The position numbers were made by a program, and so were the translations under genes. Of a stretch of 64,000 bases of DNA, positions 49,589 through 60,093 are shown in pieces. Source of the DNA: Streptomyces sp. RPA4-2 (GTDB lineage Bacteria; Actinomycetota; Actinomycetes; Streptomycetales; Streptomycetaceae); assembly GCF_012273515.2 (NCBI RefSeq), contig NZ_CP050975.2:124001-188000 (forward strand). Reading direction: 5' to 3'. The notes below the pieces were generated by a model that saw only the letters and a list, made by a program, of their open reading frames with translations, was not told where the DNA came from and made no database searches. Every line of letters starts with the position of its first letter. Position 1 is the stretch's first letter.

Positions 49589-52500
49589 TCAGGAGATTCC
49601 AAGATCGTTCTCGATGAAGTCGAAGATCTCGTCCGCCGCTGCGGAGTTGATCCGGTCGCTGACGTCGTCCGTCGCCGTCGCCGTGAGGACGGCGCCGCGG
49701 TCCGGGCCGTCCCAGCGGGCCAGCAGGGAACGCAGCCGGGCGCCGATCCGGTCCCGCCTCGCGTCGTCGTCCGCCAGGTCCGTCAGCGCGGACTCCAGAC
49801 GGTCGAGTTCGGCGAGCGCGCGGCCCGCGCCGTCCATGCCCTCGGTGAGCCGGCCGCGCAGATATCCGGCGAGGGCCGTCGCGTTGGGCTGGTCGAACAG
49901 CAGCGTGGCGGGCAGCGCCAGGCCGGTGGCGGTGCCGAGCCGGTTGCGCAGCTCGACGGCGGTCAGGGAGTCGAAGCCGAGGGCGTTGAACGCCTGGGCG
50001 GCGCCGACCTTGTCGGTGGAGGCGTGGCCGAGGACCCCGGCGGCCTGGCCGCGCACCAGGGCCAGGAGCGTGCGCTCCTGCTCGGCGGCGGACTGCCCGG
50101 CCAGCCGGGAGCGCAGCGCCCCGGCGGCGTCGTCCTCGCCCGGGGCCGCCGGGTGGGCGGCCGCCAGGTCGCGGACCTCCGGCAGGTCGGACAGGAGCGG
50201 GCTGCGCCGGGCCGAGGTGAAACCGGGCGCGAAGCGTGCCCAGTCGACGTCGGCGACGGCCACGGCCGCGTCCGGGCGGGCCACGGCCCGGCCGAGGGCC
50301 GCCGGGGCGCGCCGCGGGTCCAGCGGGTTCATGCCGCTGCGCCGCATGCGCTCCTCGGCCCCGGTGTTCTGCGCGGCCATGCCGCCGCCGGCCCACGGCC
50401 CCCAGGCCAGGGAGGTGGCGGGCAGTCCCGCGGCGCGGCGCTGCTGCGCGAGGGTGTCCAGACAGGCGTTGGCCGCGGCGTAGTTGGCCTGGCCGAGGGT
50501 GCCGAGGGTGCCGGAGACGGAGGAGAACAGCACGAAGGCGGACAGGTCGCGGTCGCGGGTGAGGTCGTGGAGGTTGCGGGCGGCGGCCAGTTTGGGACGC
50601 AGCACGGTCTCCAGGCTCTCGGGCGACAGGGTGTCGATGAGCCGGTCGTCGAGGACGCCCGCGGTGTGCACCACGGCGTCCACCGGGTGCCGGGCCAGGA
50701 GGGCGGCGAGGGCGTCGCGGTCGGCGACGTCGCAGGCGGCGATCTCGAGTGCGGTGCCGGTGCCGTCCAGTGCGGCCTTCAGCCGGGCCGCTCCCTCGGT
50801 GCCGGCGCCGGAGCGGCTGACGGCGAGCACCCGTTCGGCGCCCTGGGCGGCGAGCCAGGCGGCGGTGTGCACGCCGAGGGCGCCGGTGGCGCCGGTCAGC
50901 AGGACGGTGCCGTGCCAGGCGGGGGCGGTGGCGGGAGCGGCGCCGGCCGGTACGCGTTCCAGGCGGCGCAGGAAGGTGCCGAAGCCGCGTACCGCGACCT
51001 GGTCCTCCCCGTCGCGGCCGGCCAGGACCGCGCTCAGCCGGCGGCCGATGTCCTCGGCGACCGGGGTGTCGGTGGTGCCGGGGAGGTCGACCAGTCCGCC
51101 CCAGCTCTGCGGGTACTCCAGGGCCGCGGTGCGGCCGAAGCCCCAGACGGCGGCCTGTTCGGGTGCGGTGGGCGCCTCCTGGGCGTGGACGCCGACGGCG
51201 CCGGCGGTCAGGCACCACAGGCGCGCGGGGGACGAACCCCCGGCTGGGGCCGGGCCGTTCAGGCCGTCCGGGCTGTCGGAGAGTGCCTGGACGAGCGCGG
51301 CGGTGGCGGCGAGGCCGCTCGGGGTGGAGGCGTGCTCCGGCAGCGGCCGGGTGTCGGCGGCGAGCAGCGACAGGACGCCGCCGAGGGCGCCGCCGTCCGT
51401 CGTCGCGAGGGCGTCGGTCAGCTGGGCGGCCAGGGTGACGCGGTCGGCCGAGGCGCAGTCGACGGGCACGCTCACCACGTGGGCGCCGTGCGCGCCGAGG
51501 GCGGCGGCCACCGAGGCGGCCCAGGTGCCGTCCGCGTCGGCGGCGGGGACGGGCAGCAGCCAGGTGCCGGTGAGGGCGGCGGCCTCTTCGACGGCCGGCT
51601 TCCATACGACGCGGTGCTCCCAGCCCTCCGCCTCGGAGGTCTGCCGGCGCTCCCGGCGCAGGGAGGAGAGCGCGGGCAGGACCGCGCTGAGCGGGGCGTC
51701 GGTGCCGAGGCCGAGGCGGTCGGCGAGGTCCTGCGGGCCGGCCTGCTCGACGAAGTCCCAGAACCGCGCCTCCTCGGCGGAGTCGGCTGTAGGAGTCGCC
51801 CCGGCGGGCTGTGCGGAGGACTGGAGCCAGTAGCGCTCGCGCTGGAAGGCGTAGGTGGGCAGGGGCAGTTCACCGCGCAGCGCGTCGGGGTCGTGCAGCG
51901 CGGCCGGGTCCAGTTCGGCGCCGCGGGCGAGCAGCAGGCCCGCGGCGAGCAGGGCGGAACGGCGCTCGTCGCCCTCGCGCCGCATCAACGGTGCGGCGGC
52001 GGCCGTCGTGGGATCGGTGACGCTGTCGAGGGCCATCGTCGTCAGCGTGGCGTCGGGGCCCAGTTCGAGGTACGTGGTGACGCCGAGGGTTTCCAGGGCG
52101 CGCGCGCCGTCGCAGAAGCGGACCGCGTCGCGCACGTGCCGCCTCCAGTAGGCGGCCGTGCGCAGGTCGTCGCCTTCGGCGAGGCGTCCGGTCACGTTGG
52201 AGACGACGGGCAGGGCGGGCGGGGCGTAGGTGACGCGCGCCGCGACCTGTTCGAACTCGTCGAGCATCGCGTCCATGCGGGCGGAGTGGAAGGCGTGGCT
52301 GACCCGCAGGCGCCTGGTGCGCCGTCCGCGCCCGGCGAGGACGGCGGCGATCCGCTCGACTTCGTCGCCGTCGCCGGAGAGGACGACCGACGCGGGGCCG
52401 TTGAGGGCGGCGATGCCGGCGCGGTCCCCCCTCCCGTCGCTCCCGTCGCTCTCGTCGAGGAGTGTGCGCACCTCCTCCTCGGTGGCCTCGACGGCGGTCA

Positions 52501-53290
52501 TCGCGCCGCCCTCGGGCAGTGCCTGCATCAGCCGGCCGCGGGCGGCCACGAGGGCGCAGGCGTCGGGGAGGGTGAGGACGCCCGCGGCGTGCGCGGCCGT
52601 CAGTTCGCCGATGGAGTGGCCCATGAGGGCGTCGGGGCGGGCGCCCCAGGAGTGGACCAGGGCGTGGGCGGCGGTGCCGACGGCGAACAGCGCGGCCTGG
52701 GTGTAGGCGGTCCGGCCGAGCAGGTCGGCCTCGGGCGAGCCGTCCTCGCAGAAGACCACCGAGCGCAGCGGGGGTCCGTCGAGGTGGCGGTCGAGTTCGG
52801 CGCAGACGGTGTCGAACGTCTCGGCGTACACGGGGTGGGCCCGGTAGAGGTCCTGGCCCATGCCGGGGCGCTGGGCGCCCTGGCCGCTGAAGAGGAACGC
52901 GGTCCGCGCGCCGGTGCCGGCGACGCCGGTGGCGACGTCGGGGGCGTCGGTGCCCTGTGCGGTGGCGGCGAGTGCGGTGAGCAGTTCCGTGTGGTCGCCG
53001 GCGACGGCGACGGCGCGGTGGTCGAGGGTGTGCCGGGCGGCGGACAGGGAGTGCGCGAGGTCGCGCAGGTCGGTGCCGGGGTGGGCGAGGAGGTGGGTGC
53101 GCAGCCGGGCGGCCTGGGCGCGCAGGGCGTCCGGGGTGTGTCCGGAGACGGTGAACGCGCGGGGCCGGGCGGCCGGTTCGGGGCGGGCCGGGGCGGGGAG
53201 GGGTGCGGGCGGTTCCTCCAGGATGACGTGCGCGTTGCTGCCGCTGATGCCGAAGGAGGAGACGCCGGCCCGGCGGGGGCGTGCGGTGCT
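49589..53290 (-). CDS. PKS-D, C-terminal part after apparent frameshift (end of KS2, AT, KR, ACP)
   Basis: This frame continues the protein coded at 53290-59937 but in a different register; it has no start of its own at the join. It opens with [26 protein letters not shown], the last part of a KS domain. Then (numbered from 53290) come AT2 (about 125-445, GHSIGE near 225, HAFH, malonyl), KR2 (VLLTGATG near 793, NYAAAN near 938, LDD, B-type), ACP2 (GFDSL near 1105) and the docking tail ending DEIFDFIENDL. If the frame is restored, PKS-D is about 3,448 residues: KS-AT-DH-KR-ACP-KS-AT-KR-ACP. The tail should dock to PKS-C, which begins 61 bp further on. As read here, the module would not be joined to the first part. 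Confidence 0.85.
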   Translation of the reverse strand, partial: STARPRRAGVSSFGISGSNAHVILEEPPAPLPAPARPEPAARPRAFTVSGHTPDALRAQAARLRTHLLAHPGTDLRDLAHSLSAARHTLDHRAVAVAGDHTELLTALAATAQGTDAPDVATGVAGTGARTAFLFSGQGAQRPGMGQDLYRAHPVYAETFDTVCAELDRHLDGPPLRSVVFCEDGSPEADLLGRTAYTQAALFAVGTAAHALVHSWGARPDALMGHSIGELTAAHAAGVLTLPDACALVAARGRLMQALPEGGAMTAVEATEEEVRTLLDESDGSDGRGDRAGIAALNGPASVVLSGDGDEVERIAAVLAGRGRRTRRLRVSHAFHSARMDAMLDEFEQVAARVTYAPPALPVVSNVTGRLAEGDDLRTAAYWRRHVRDAVRFCDGARALETLGVTTYLELGPDATLTTMALDSVTDPTTAAAAPLMRREGDERRSALLAAGLLLARGAELDPAALHDPDALRGELPLPTYAFQRERYWLQSSAQPAGATPTADSAEEARFWDFVEQAGPQDLADRLGLGTDAPLSAVLPALSSLRRERRQTSEAEGWEHRVVWKPAVEEAAALTGTWLLPVPAADADGTWAASVAAALGAHGAHVVSVPVDCASADRVTLAAQLTDALATTDGGALGGVLSLLAADTRPLPEHASTPSGLAATAALVQALSDSPDGLNGPAPAGGSSPARLWCLTAGAVGVHAQEAPTAPEQAAVWGFGRTAALEYPQSWGGLVDLPGTTDTPVAEDIGRRLSAVLAGRDGEDQVAVRGFGTFLRRLERVPAGAAPATAPAWHGTVLLTGATGALGVHTAAWLAAQGAERVLAVSRSGAGTEGAARLKAALDGTGTALEIAACDVADRDALAALLARHPVDAVVHTAGVLDDRLIDTLSPESLETVLRPKLAAARNLHDLTRDRDLSAFVLFSSVSGTLGTLGQANYAAANACLDTLAQQRRAAGLPATSLAWGPWAGGGMAAQNTGAEERMRRSGMNPLDPRRAPAALGRAVARPDAAVAVADVDWARFAPGFTSARRSPLLSDLPEVRDLAAAHPAAPGEDDAAGALRSRLAGQSAAEQERTLLALVRGQAAGVLGHASTDKVGAAQAFNALGFDSLTAVELRNRLGTATGLALPATLLFDQPNATALAGYLRGRLTEGMDGAGRALAELDRLESALTDLADDDARRDRIGARLRSLLARWDGPDRGAVLTATATDDVSDRINSAAADEIFDFIENDLGIS

Positions 53291-56200
53291 TACCAGGTGC
53301 GGGGTTCGGTGAGCAGTTCGATGGCGCCGCTGGACCAGTCGATGTGCTCGGAGGGCTCGTCGACGTGGAGGGTGCGGGGCAGTTCGCCGTGGCGCATGGC
53401 CATGACCATCTTGATGACTCCGGCGGCGCCGGCGGCTGCCTGGGTGTGTCCGAAGTTGGACTTGGCGGAGCCGAGCAGCAGGGGCCGGCCGTCCTCCCGG
53501 TCCTGGCCGTAGGTGGCGAACAGGGCGCGTGCCTCGATGGGGTCGCCGAGGCTGGTGCCGGTGCCGTGCGCCTCGACGGCGTCCACTTCGCGGGGGGTGA
53601 GGCCGGCGGCGGCGAGCGCCTGGCGGATGACGCGTTCCTGGGAGGGGCCGTTGGGGGCGGTCAGTCCGTTGGAGGCGCCGTCCTGGTTGGTCGCCGAGCC
53701 GCGGACCACGGCCAGGACGGGGTGGCCGTGGCGCCGGGCGTCCGAGAGCCGTTCGAGGAGCAGGACTCCGACGCCTTCGGAGAAGCTGGTGCCGTCGGCG
53801 GACGCGGCGAACGCCTTGCAGCGGCCGTCCGCGGCGAGTCCGTTCTGCGCGGTGAACTCGGTGTAGGTGCCGGGGGTGGCCATCACGGTGACACCGCCGG
53901 CCAGGGCCATGCCGCACTCGCCGGTGCGCAGCGCGTGCGCGGCCAGGTGCAGGGAGACCAGCGCCGAGGAGCAGGCGGTGTCGATGGTCATGGTGGGGCC
54001 TTCGAGACCGAAGGTGTAGGCGACGCGGCCGGAGATGACGCTGCCGGAGACGCCGAGGCCGATGTAGCCCTCCATACCCTCGGGGATGTCGGCGAGCCCG
54101 GAGGCGTATCCGGAGCCCATCGCGCCCACGAACACGCCGGTGCGGCTGCCGCGCAGGGACAGCGGGTCGATGCCGGCCCGCTCGAAGACCTCCCAGGAGG
54201 ACTCCAGCAGCAGCCGCTGCTGCGGGTCCATGGCGAGGGCCTCGCGGGGCGAGATGCCGAACAGGGAGGCGTCGAAGTGGGTGGCTCCGTAGAGGAATCC
54301 GGCCTGGAGTCCGGGCAGGCGTTCCAGGTCCCAGCCGCGGTCGGAGGGGAACGCGGAGATGGCGTCGCCGCCCTCGGCGACGAAGCGCCACAGCTCCTCG
54401 GGGGAGGTGACGCCGCCGGGGTACTGGCAGGCCATGCCGATGATGACGACGGGGTCGTCATCGGCGGCGGCCACGGCGGCGGTCTCCGTCCGTACGGTGG
54501 TGCCGCCGAGTTCCTCGCGCAGGTGGCGGGCGAGCGCGGCGGGCCGGGGGTGGTCGAAGACGAGCGTGGGGGGCAGGCGCAGCCCGGTCTCGGTGTTGAG
54601 GCGGTTGCGCAGTTCGACGGAGGTGAGGGAGTCGAAGCCGAGGTCGCGGAAGGACTGGTCGGCGCCGACCGCGCCGGCCGTGTCGTGGCCGAGGGCGGTG
54701 GCCGCGTGCCGGCGGACCAGGTCCAGGAGGAGGCGTTCCTGTTCGGCCGGTTCCAGGCCGGCCAGCCGGGCGCTCAGCCGGGGTGCGCCGCCGGTGCCCG
54801 CCTCGACGGTGCGCCGGGCGGGGGCCCGGACCAGGCCGCGCAGCAGCACGGGCAGCCGGCCCGCGCCGGCGGCGGTGCGCAGCGCGGCGGTGTCCAGTCG
54901 CAGCGGGGCGAGCAGCGGCTCGTCGGTCGTCAGGGCGGCGTCGAGGAGGTCGAGGCCCTGCTCGGCGGTGATCGCGGGCAGGCCGGAGGCGGCGATGCGC
55001 CGGATGTCGTCCTCGCCGAGCCCGCCCGTCATGCCGCTGTCGCCGGCCCACAGCGTCCAGGCGAGGGAGGTGGCGGGCAGGCCCTGGGCGTGCCGGTGCT
55101 GGGCGAGGGCGTCCAGGACGGTGTTGGCGGCGGCGTAGTTGGCCTGTCCGGCGCCGCCGAGCAGTCCGGCGGCGGAGGAGAACAGCACGAACGCGGTCAG
55201 GCCGGCGTCGCGGGTGGCGTGGTGCAGGGCGAGCGCGGAGGCCGCCTTGGCGCGCAGGACGGTGTCGAGGCGCTCGGGGGTGAGGGAGGCGAGGACGCCG
55301 TCGTCGAGGACGCCGGCGGTGTGCACGACGCCGCGCAGTGGCCGGTCGGCGGGGATCCGGGCGAGGAGCGCGGCCAGTGCGGCGGGGTCGGCGGTGTCGC
55401 AGGCCTCGACGGTCACCTCCGCGCCCTGGGCGGCGAGTTCGGCCACCAGGCGGCTCGCGCCCGGGGCGTCGGCGCCCCGCCGGGAGGCGAGGACGAGGCC
55501 GCGTACGGCGTGGCGGGTGACGAGGTGGCGGGCGACGAGGGCGCCCAGGAAGCCGGTGCCGCCGGTGATCAGGACGGTGCCCTCGGGGTCCCAGGGAGCC
55601 TCGGGGCCGTGGTCCGGGTCCGCGGCGGGGCGGACGGTGTGCACGCGGGTGAGCCGGGGGACGAGCGGCCGGCCGTCGCGCAGGGCGAGTTGGGGTTCGC
55701 CGGTGGCGAGGGCGGCGGCGAGGGCCGCGGCGGGTGTCCCGTCGGGGGCGGTGTCGAGCAGGACGAGGCGTCCGGGGTTCTCCGTCTGGGCGGAGCGGAC
55801 CAGGCCCCAGGCCGCGGCGGCGGCCACGGCCGGTACGTCCTCGCCGTCGCGGGCGGCGACGGCCCCGCGGGTGAGGACGACGAGGCGGGCGTCGGCGGTG
55901 CGGTCGTCGGCGAGCCAGGTCCGCAGGGTCCGCAGGAGGTGTGCGGCGACGGTGCCGGGGTCGTCGCCGGCGGGGCAGGGCAGCAGCACCGCCTCGGCGT
56001 CCTCGGGGACGTCGTCGGGGCCGGCCACGCGGGGCCAGGCGGCATCGAGGCCGGTGTCGAGGCCGTCGTCGTCCGCGGCCACGTACCAGCGGCCGGCCGG
56101 GGGTGCGGCCGGGGCGCTCTCGACGGGGCTCCAGGTGACCCGGTGCAGGGCGCCGACGGCGGCCGGGGCGGCGGCGCCGCGCAGGCTGTCGGCGGAGACG

Positions 56201-59200
56201 GGCCGGGAGACGAGGGTGTCGACGGTGGCGACGGGGTGGCCCTCGGCGTCGGCGATGCGCAGGGCGACACCGCTCGCGCCCGAGGGTTCGATCCGTACCC
56301 GCAGGCTCGTGGCTCCGGCCGCGTGCAGGCGCACCCCGCTCCAGGAGAACGGCAGGCCGACCCCGGCGGGGCCCCCCTCCTCCCCCGCGGGGGCGGTGAG
56401 CTGGGCGTGCAGGGCGGCGTCCAGCAGCGCGGGGTGCAGTCCGTAGCGGGCCGCGTCCTTGTGCTGGTCCTCGGGCAGGGAGACCTCGGCGTACCACGCC
56501 CCGTCCGCGCGCCAGGCGGCCTTGAGGCCCTGGAAGACGGGGCCGTACTGGTAGCCGGTGTCGGCGAGGGCGGCGTAGAAGCCGTCGAGGGGGACGGGCT
56601 TGGCGCCGGGCGGCGGCCAGGCCGTCAGGTCGAAGGAGGCCCCCGCGGCTCCGGTGGCTCCGGTGGCCAGGACCGCGGAGGCGTGGCGGGTCCACCCGGT
56701 GTCGGTGTCGTCGCCCGCGGCGGCCTCGGGGCGCGCGTAGACGGCCAGGTGGCGGCGGCCGGTGTCGTCGGGGGCGCCGAGGACGAGCTGGAGCTGCGCG
56801 GTGTCCTTCTCCGCGAGGACGAGCGGGGCTTCGAGGGTCAGTTCCTCCAGCAGGTCGCAGCCGGCCTCGTCGCCCGCGCGCAGGGCGAGTTCGGCGAAGG
56901 CGGTGCCGGGCAGCAGGACGGCGCCGGAGACCTGGTGGTCGGCGAGCCAGGGCTGGGCGCGCACCGAGAGCAGGCCGGTGAGCAGGACCCGGCCGTCGTC
57001 GGCGACGCGGACGACGGCGCTCAGCAGCGGGTGCCCGGCGCTGCCGAGTCCCGCGCCGGAGAGGTCGCCCGCGCCGCGGGCGCTCATGCGCAGCCAGTAG
57101 TCGTCGCGCTGGAAGGCGTAGGTGGGCAGGTCGACGCGGGCGGCGGCGGGCGGGGGCAGCAGGCGCTCCCAGTCCACGGCGGCGCCGTGCGCGAAGAGTC
57201 CGGCCACGGCCGCCAGCAGGGCGGGGGCCTCGGGCCGGTCCTTGCGCACGGAGGCGAAGCAGACCCGTTCGGTGGTGTCGTCGGGCAGGCAGGTGCGGGC
57301 GAGCGCGGTCAGGGTGGCGTCGGGCCCGAGTTCGACGAACCGGCTGACGCCGTGTCCGGCGAGCCAGTCGATGCCGTCGGCGAAGCGCACGGGCCGGCGC
57401 AGGTGGCGCACCCAGTAGTCGGGCGAGCGCAGTTCCTCGGCGGTGGCCGGCCGGCCGGTCAGGTTGGAGACGACGGTGATCCGCGGCGCGTGGTAGGTGA
57501 CGCTCTCGGCGACGGTCCGGAACTCGTCGAGGGCGGCGTCCATGCGGGCGCTGTGGAAGGCGTGGCCGACGCGCAGGCGCCGGGTGCGCCGTTGCCGGGC
57601 GCTCAGGTGTGCGGCGACCTCCTCGACGGCGTTCTCGTCGCCGGAGATCACGGTGGAGCGGGGGCCGTTGAGGGCGGCGATGCTCACGGCGTCGCCGTGT
57701 GCGGCGAGCAGCGGGGTGACCTCGTCCTCGGTCGCCTCGACGGAGATCATGGCGCCGCCCGGCGGGAGCGCCTGCATGATGCGGCCGCGGGCCGCGACCA
57801 GCCGGCAGGCGTCGGCCAGCGACCAGACGCCCGCGGCGTGCGCGGCGGACAGTTCGCCCAGGGAGTGTCCGACGAGGTACTTGGGCTTGACGCCCCAGGA
57901 CTCCAGCAGCCGGAACAGGGCCACTTCGACGGCGAACAGCGCGGGCTGGGTGAGGTCGGTGCCGTCCAGGGCCCCGGGGCCCTCGCTGCCGTCGAAGACG
58001 ATGCTCTTCAGGGACCGGCCCAGGGCGGTGTCGAGGTGGGCGCAGACCGCGTCGAAGGCCGCGGCGAACGCGGGGAACGCCGCGTACAGCTCACGTCCCA
58101 TGCCGATGCGCTGGGATCCCTGTCCCGAGAAGAGGAAGGCGGTGGCACCGCGCAGGACGCGGCCGGTGACGACGTGCGGCGCGTCGGGCGCGTCGGGGTC
58201 CTCGTCGGCGAGCCGGGCCAGGCCGCGCAGCGCGGCGGCGTGGTCCTCGGCGAGGACGACGGCGCGGTGTTCGAAGAGCTGGCGGGTGGTGAGGAGGGCG
58301 TGGGCGATGCCGGGCGACGCGGAGTCGTCCTCGGCGGTGACGCGGTCGAGGAGCCGGGCGGCCTGGCCGCGCAGGGCGGCGGCGCCGCGCGCGGAGACGA
58401 TCCACGGCACGACCGGGGAGGCGGCAGGGGTGTCGGCGGGCGCGGCCTCCGTCGCGGGCGCGGCTGCGGCTGCGTCGGCGTCGGCGTCGGCGGGGGGTTC
58501 GGCGGGGGGTTCGGCGGGGGGTTCGGCGGGGGGTTCGGCGGGGGGTTCGGCGGGCGCGGCCTCCAGGATGGTGTGGGCGTTGGTGCCGCTGATGCCGAAG
58601 GAGGACACGGCGGCGCGGCGCGGCCGGTCCCCGGTGTCGGGCCATTCGGCGGGCTCGGTGAGCAGGCGGACGTGGCCGGCCGCCCAGTCGACGTGGGTCG
58701 AGGGCTCGCTGACGTGCAGGGTGCGCGGGAGGCGGCCGTGGCGCAGCGCCATGACCATCTTGATGATGCTGGCCACGCCGGCGGCGGCCTGGGTGTGGCC
58801 GAGGTTGGACTTCAGGGAGCCGAGCAGCAGCGGACGGTCGGCGTCCTTGGCGCCGCCGTACGTGGCCAGCAGGGCCTGTGCCTCGATCGGGTCGCCCAGT
58901 GAGGTGCCGGTGCCGTGGGCGTCGACGGCGTCGATGTCGGCGGCGTTCAGGCCGGCGTTGGCCAGGGCCTGTTCGATGACGCGCTGCTGGGCGGGGCCGT
59001 TGGGCGCGGTGAGGCCGTTGGAGGCGCCGTCGGAGTTGACGGCGGAGCCGCGGACGACGGCGAGGACGGGGTGGCCGTTGCGGCGGGCGTCGGAGAGGCG
59101 CTCGACCAGGAGCAGGCCGACGCCTTCGGACCATCCGGTGCCGTCGGCGTCGTCGGAGAACGCCTTGCAGCGGCCGTCGGCGGCGAGGCCGCGCTGCCGG

Positions 59201-59937
59201 CTGAACTCGAAGAGCAGTCCGGGGGTCGCCATGACGGCGACGCCGCCGGCCATGGCGAGGTCGCACTCCCCCGACCTCAGGGCCTGCACCGCCCAGTGGA
59301 GGGCGACCAGGGAGGAGGAGCAGGCGGTGTCGACGGTGACGGTGGGGCCCTCCAGGCCCAGGACGTAGGAGATGCGGCCGGAGGCGACGGAGGTGGCGTT
59401 GCCGGCGAGCATCAGTCCGTGGACGTCCTCGGGGACCTCCACGGGGCCCTGGCCGTAGCCGGAGGTGGCGGCGCCGACGAAGACGCCGGTGGCGCTGGAG
59501 CGGAGGGTGGCGGGAGGGATGCCGGCCCGTTCGAGGAGTTCCCAGGACGCCTGCAGGAGCAGCCGCTGCTGGGGGTCGGTGGCGAGGGCCTCGCGGGGGC
59601 TCATGCCGAAGAAGCCGGCGTCGAACGCGGCGGCGTCGCCGAGGAAGCCGCCCTCGCGGGTGGAGAAGGTGCCCGGCTTGTCGGGGTCGGGGTCGAAGCG
59701 GTCCTCGATGTCCCAGCCGCGGTCGGCGGGCAGCGGGCCGATGGCGTCGCCGTCCTCGTCGACGAGCCGCCACAGGTCCTCGGGGGTGGCCACCGAGCCG
59801 GGGAAGCGGCAGCTCATCGACACGATGGCGATGGGCTCGCGCTGCTTCTCCTCCACCTCGTGAAGCTGCCGGCGGGTCTGCCGCAGCTCTGCCGTCACCC
59901 GCTTGAGGTACTCGACGTACTTGCCGTCGTCAGCCAC
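53290..59937 (-). CDS. PKS-D, N-terminal part (module 1 and most of KS2), ends at apparent frameshift
   Basis: 2,215 residues from GTG 59937, preferred to GTG 59946 because GGAAG lies eight bases before it. Order: docking helix (1-35, [18 protein letters not shown]); KS1 (36-458); PPAE repeat linker; AT1 (about 600-920, GHSLGE, HAFH, malonyl); DH (966-1240, [26 protein letters not shown] intact); KR1 (ITGGTG near 1454, NYAAAN, LDD, B-type); ACP1 (GFDSL near 1766); KS2 (from 1828, TACSSA). The frame stops with LLTEPRTW then TAA, in the middle of the conserved KS C-terminal region, whose continuation is in another frame from 53290. Module 1 should leave a double bond. PKS-E, 156 bp upstream, should dock to its N-terminus. 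Confidence 0.9.
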   Translation of the reverse strand: MADDGKYVEYLKRVTAELRQTRRQLHEVEEKQREPIAIVSMSCRFPGSVATPEDLWRLVDEDGDAIGPLPADRGWDIEDRFDPDPDKPGTFSTREGGFLGDAAAFDAGFFGMSPREALATDPQQRLLLQASWELLERAGIPPATLRSSATGVFVGAATSGYGQGPVEVPEDVHGLMLAGNATSVASGRISYVLGLEGPTVTVDTACSSSLVALHWAVQALRSGECDLAMAGGVAVMATPGLLFEFSRQRGLAADGRCKAFSDDADGTGWSEGVGLLLVERLSDARRNGHPVLAVVRGSAVNSDGASNGLTAPNGPAQQRVIEQALANAGLNAADIDAVDAHGTGTSLGDPIEAQALLATYGGAKDADRPLLLGSLKSNLGHTQAAAGVASIIKMVMALRHGRLPRTLHVSEPSTHVDWAAGHVRLLTEPAEWPDTGDRPRRAAVSSFGISGTNAHTILEAAPAEPPAEPPAEPPAEPPAEPPADADADAAAAAPATEAAPADTPAASPVVPWIVSARGAAALRGQAARLLDRVTAEDDSASPGIAHALLTTRQLFEHRAVVLAEDHAAALRGLARLADEDPDAPDAPHVVTGRVLRGATAFLFSGQGSQRIGMGRELYAAFPAFAAAFDAVCAHLDTALGRSLKSIVFDGSEGPGALDGTDLTQPALFAVEVALFRLLESWGVKPKYLVGHSLGELSAAHAAGVWSLADACRLVAARGRIMQALPPGGAMISVEATEDEVTPLLAAHGDAVSIAALNGPRSTVISGDENAVEEVAAHLSARQRRTRRLRVGHAFHSARMDAALDEFRTVAESVTYHAPRITVVSNLTGRPATAEELRSPDYWVRHLRRPVRFADGIDWLAGHGVSRFVELGPDATLTALARTCLPDDTTERVCFASVRKDRPEAPALLAAVAGLFAHGAAVDWERLLPPPAAARVDLPTYAFQRDDYWLRMSARGAGDLSGAGLGSAGHPLLSAVVRVADDGRVLLTGLLSVRAQPWLADHQVSGAVLLPGTAFAELALRAGDEAGCDLLEELTLEAPLVLAEKDTAQLQLVLGAPDDTGRRHLAVYARPEAAAGDDTDTGWTRHASAVLATGATGAAGASFDLTAWPPPGAKPVPLDGFYAALADTGYQYGPVFQGLKAAWRADGAWYAEVSLPEDQHKDAARYGLHPALLDAALHAQLTAPAGEEGGPAGVGLPFSWSGVRLHAAGATSLRVRIEPSGASGVALRIADAEGHPVATVDTLVSRPVSADSLRGAAAPAAVGALHRVTWSPVESAPAAPPAGRWYVAADDDGLDTGLDAAWPRVAGPDDVPEDAEAVLLPCPAGDDPGTVAAHLLRTLRTWLADDRTADARLVVLTRGAVAARDGEDVPAVAAAAAWGLVRSAQTENPGRLVLLDTAPDGTPAAALAAALATGEPQLALRDGRPLVPRLTRVHTVRPAADPDHGPEAPWDPEGTVLITGGTGFLGALVARHLVTRHAVRGLVLASRRGADAPGASRLVAELAAQGAEVTVEACDTADPAALAALLARIPADRPLRGVVHTAGVLDDGVLASLTPERLDTVLRAKAASALALHHATRDAGLTAFVLFSSAAGLLGGAGQANYAAANTVLDALAQHRHAQGLPATSLAWTLWAGDSGMTGGLGEDDIRRIAASGLPAITAEQGLDLLDAALTTDEPLLAPLRLDTAALRTAAGAGRLPVLLRGLVRAPARRTVEAGTGGAPRLSARLAGLEPAEQERLLLDLVRRHAATALGHDTAGAVGADQSFRDLGFDSLTSVELRNRLNTETGLRLPPTLVFDHPRPAALARHLREELGGTTVRTETAAVAAADDDPVVIIGMACQYPGGVTSPEELWRFVAEGGDAISAFPSDRGWDLERLPGLQAGFLYGATHFDASLFGISPREALAMDPQQRLLLESSWEVFERAGIDPLSLRGSRTGVFVGAMGSGYASGLADIPEGMEGYIGLGVSGSVISGRVAYTFGLEGPTMTIDTACSSALVSLHLAAHALRTGECGMALAGGVTVMATPGTYTEFTAQNGLAADGRCKAFAASADGTSFSEGVGVLLLERLSDARRHGHPVLAVVRGSATNQDGASNGLTAPNGPSQERVIRQALAAAGLTPREVDAVEAHGTGTSLGDPIEARALFATYGQDREDGRPLLLGSAKSNFGHTQAAAGAAGVIKMVMAMRHGELPRTLHVDEPSEHIDWSSGAIELLTEPRTW
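58489..58548. repeat. 12-bp tandem repeat (five units) in KS-AT linker of PKS-D
   Basis: Five exact copies of GGCGGGGGGTTC encode a repeating Pro-Pro-Ala-Glu linker after KS1 of PKS-D, followed by an Ala-Asp run. It lies outside catalytic domains and is of the sort that changes length by slippage. Confidence 0.93.
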
Positions 59938-60093
59938 GTGTCTCACTTCCTTGACCCGAGCCGGACAGTGTCCGCTGTGCGGGAGCCAGTGCCGGAGTGG
60001 GGAGGTCCAGTGCCCGAGGGGAGGGATCGGCTCCCGTAGGGGGGTGGTCCGCGGCGGCGGGTGCCGCCGCTGTGCGGGCGTCCGCTGCCGTGG

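Noticed and set aside
53285..53300. Programmed -1 ribosomal frameshift joining the two parts of PKS-D
   Set aside because: No slippery heptamer is seen at the join (CACCTGGTAAGC), and the register change falls in a conserved KS region where no split is expected; an error or mutation is simpler.
58489..58548. CRISPR-like array
   Set aside because: Repeats are 12 bp, contiguous without spacers and code in frame for a protein linker.
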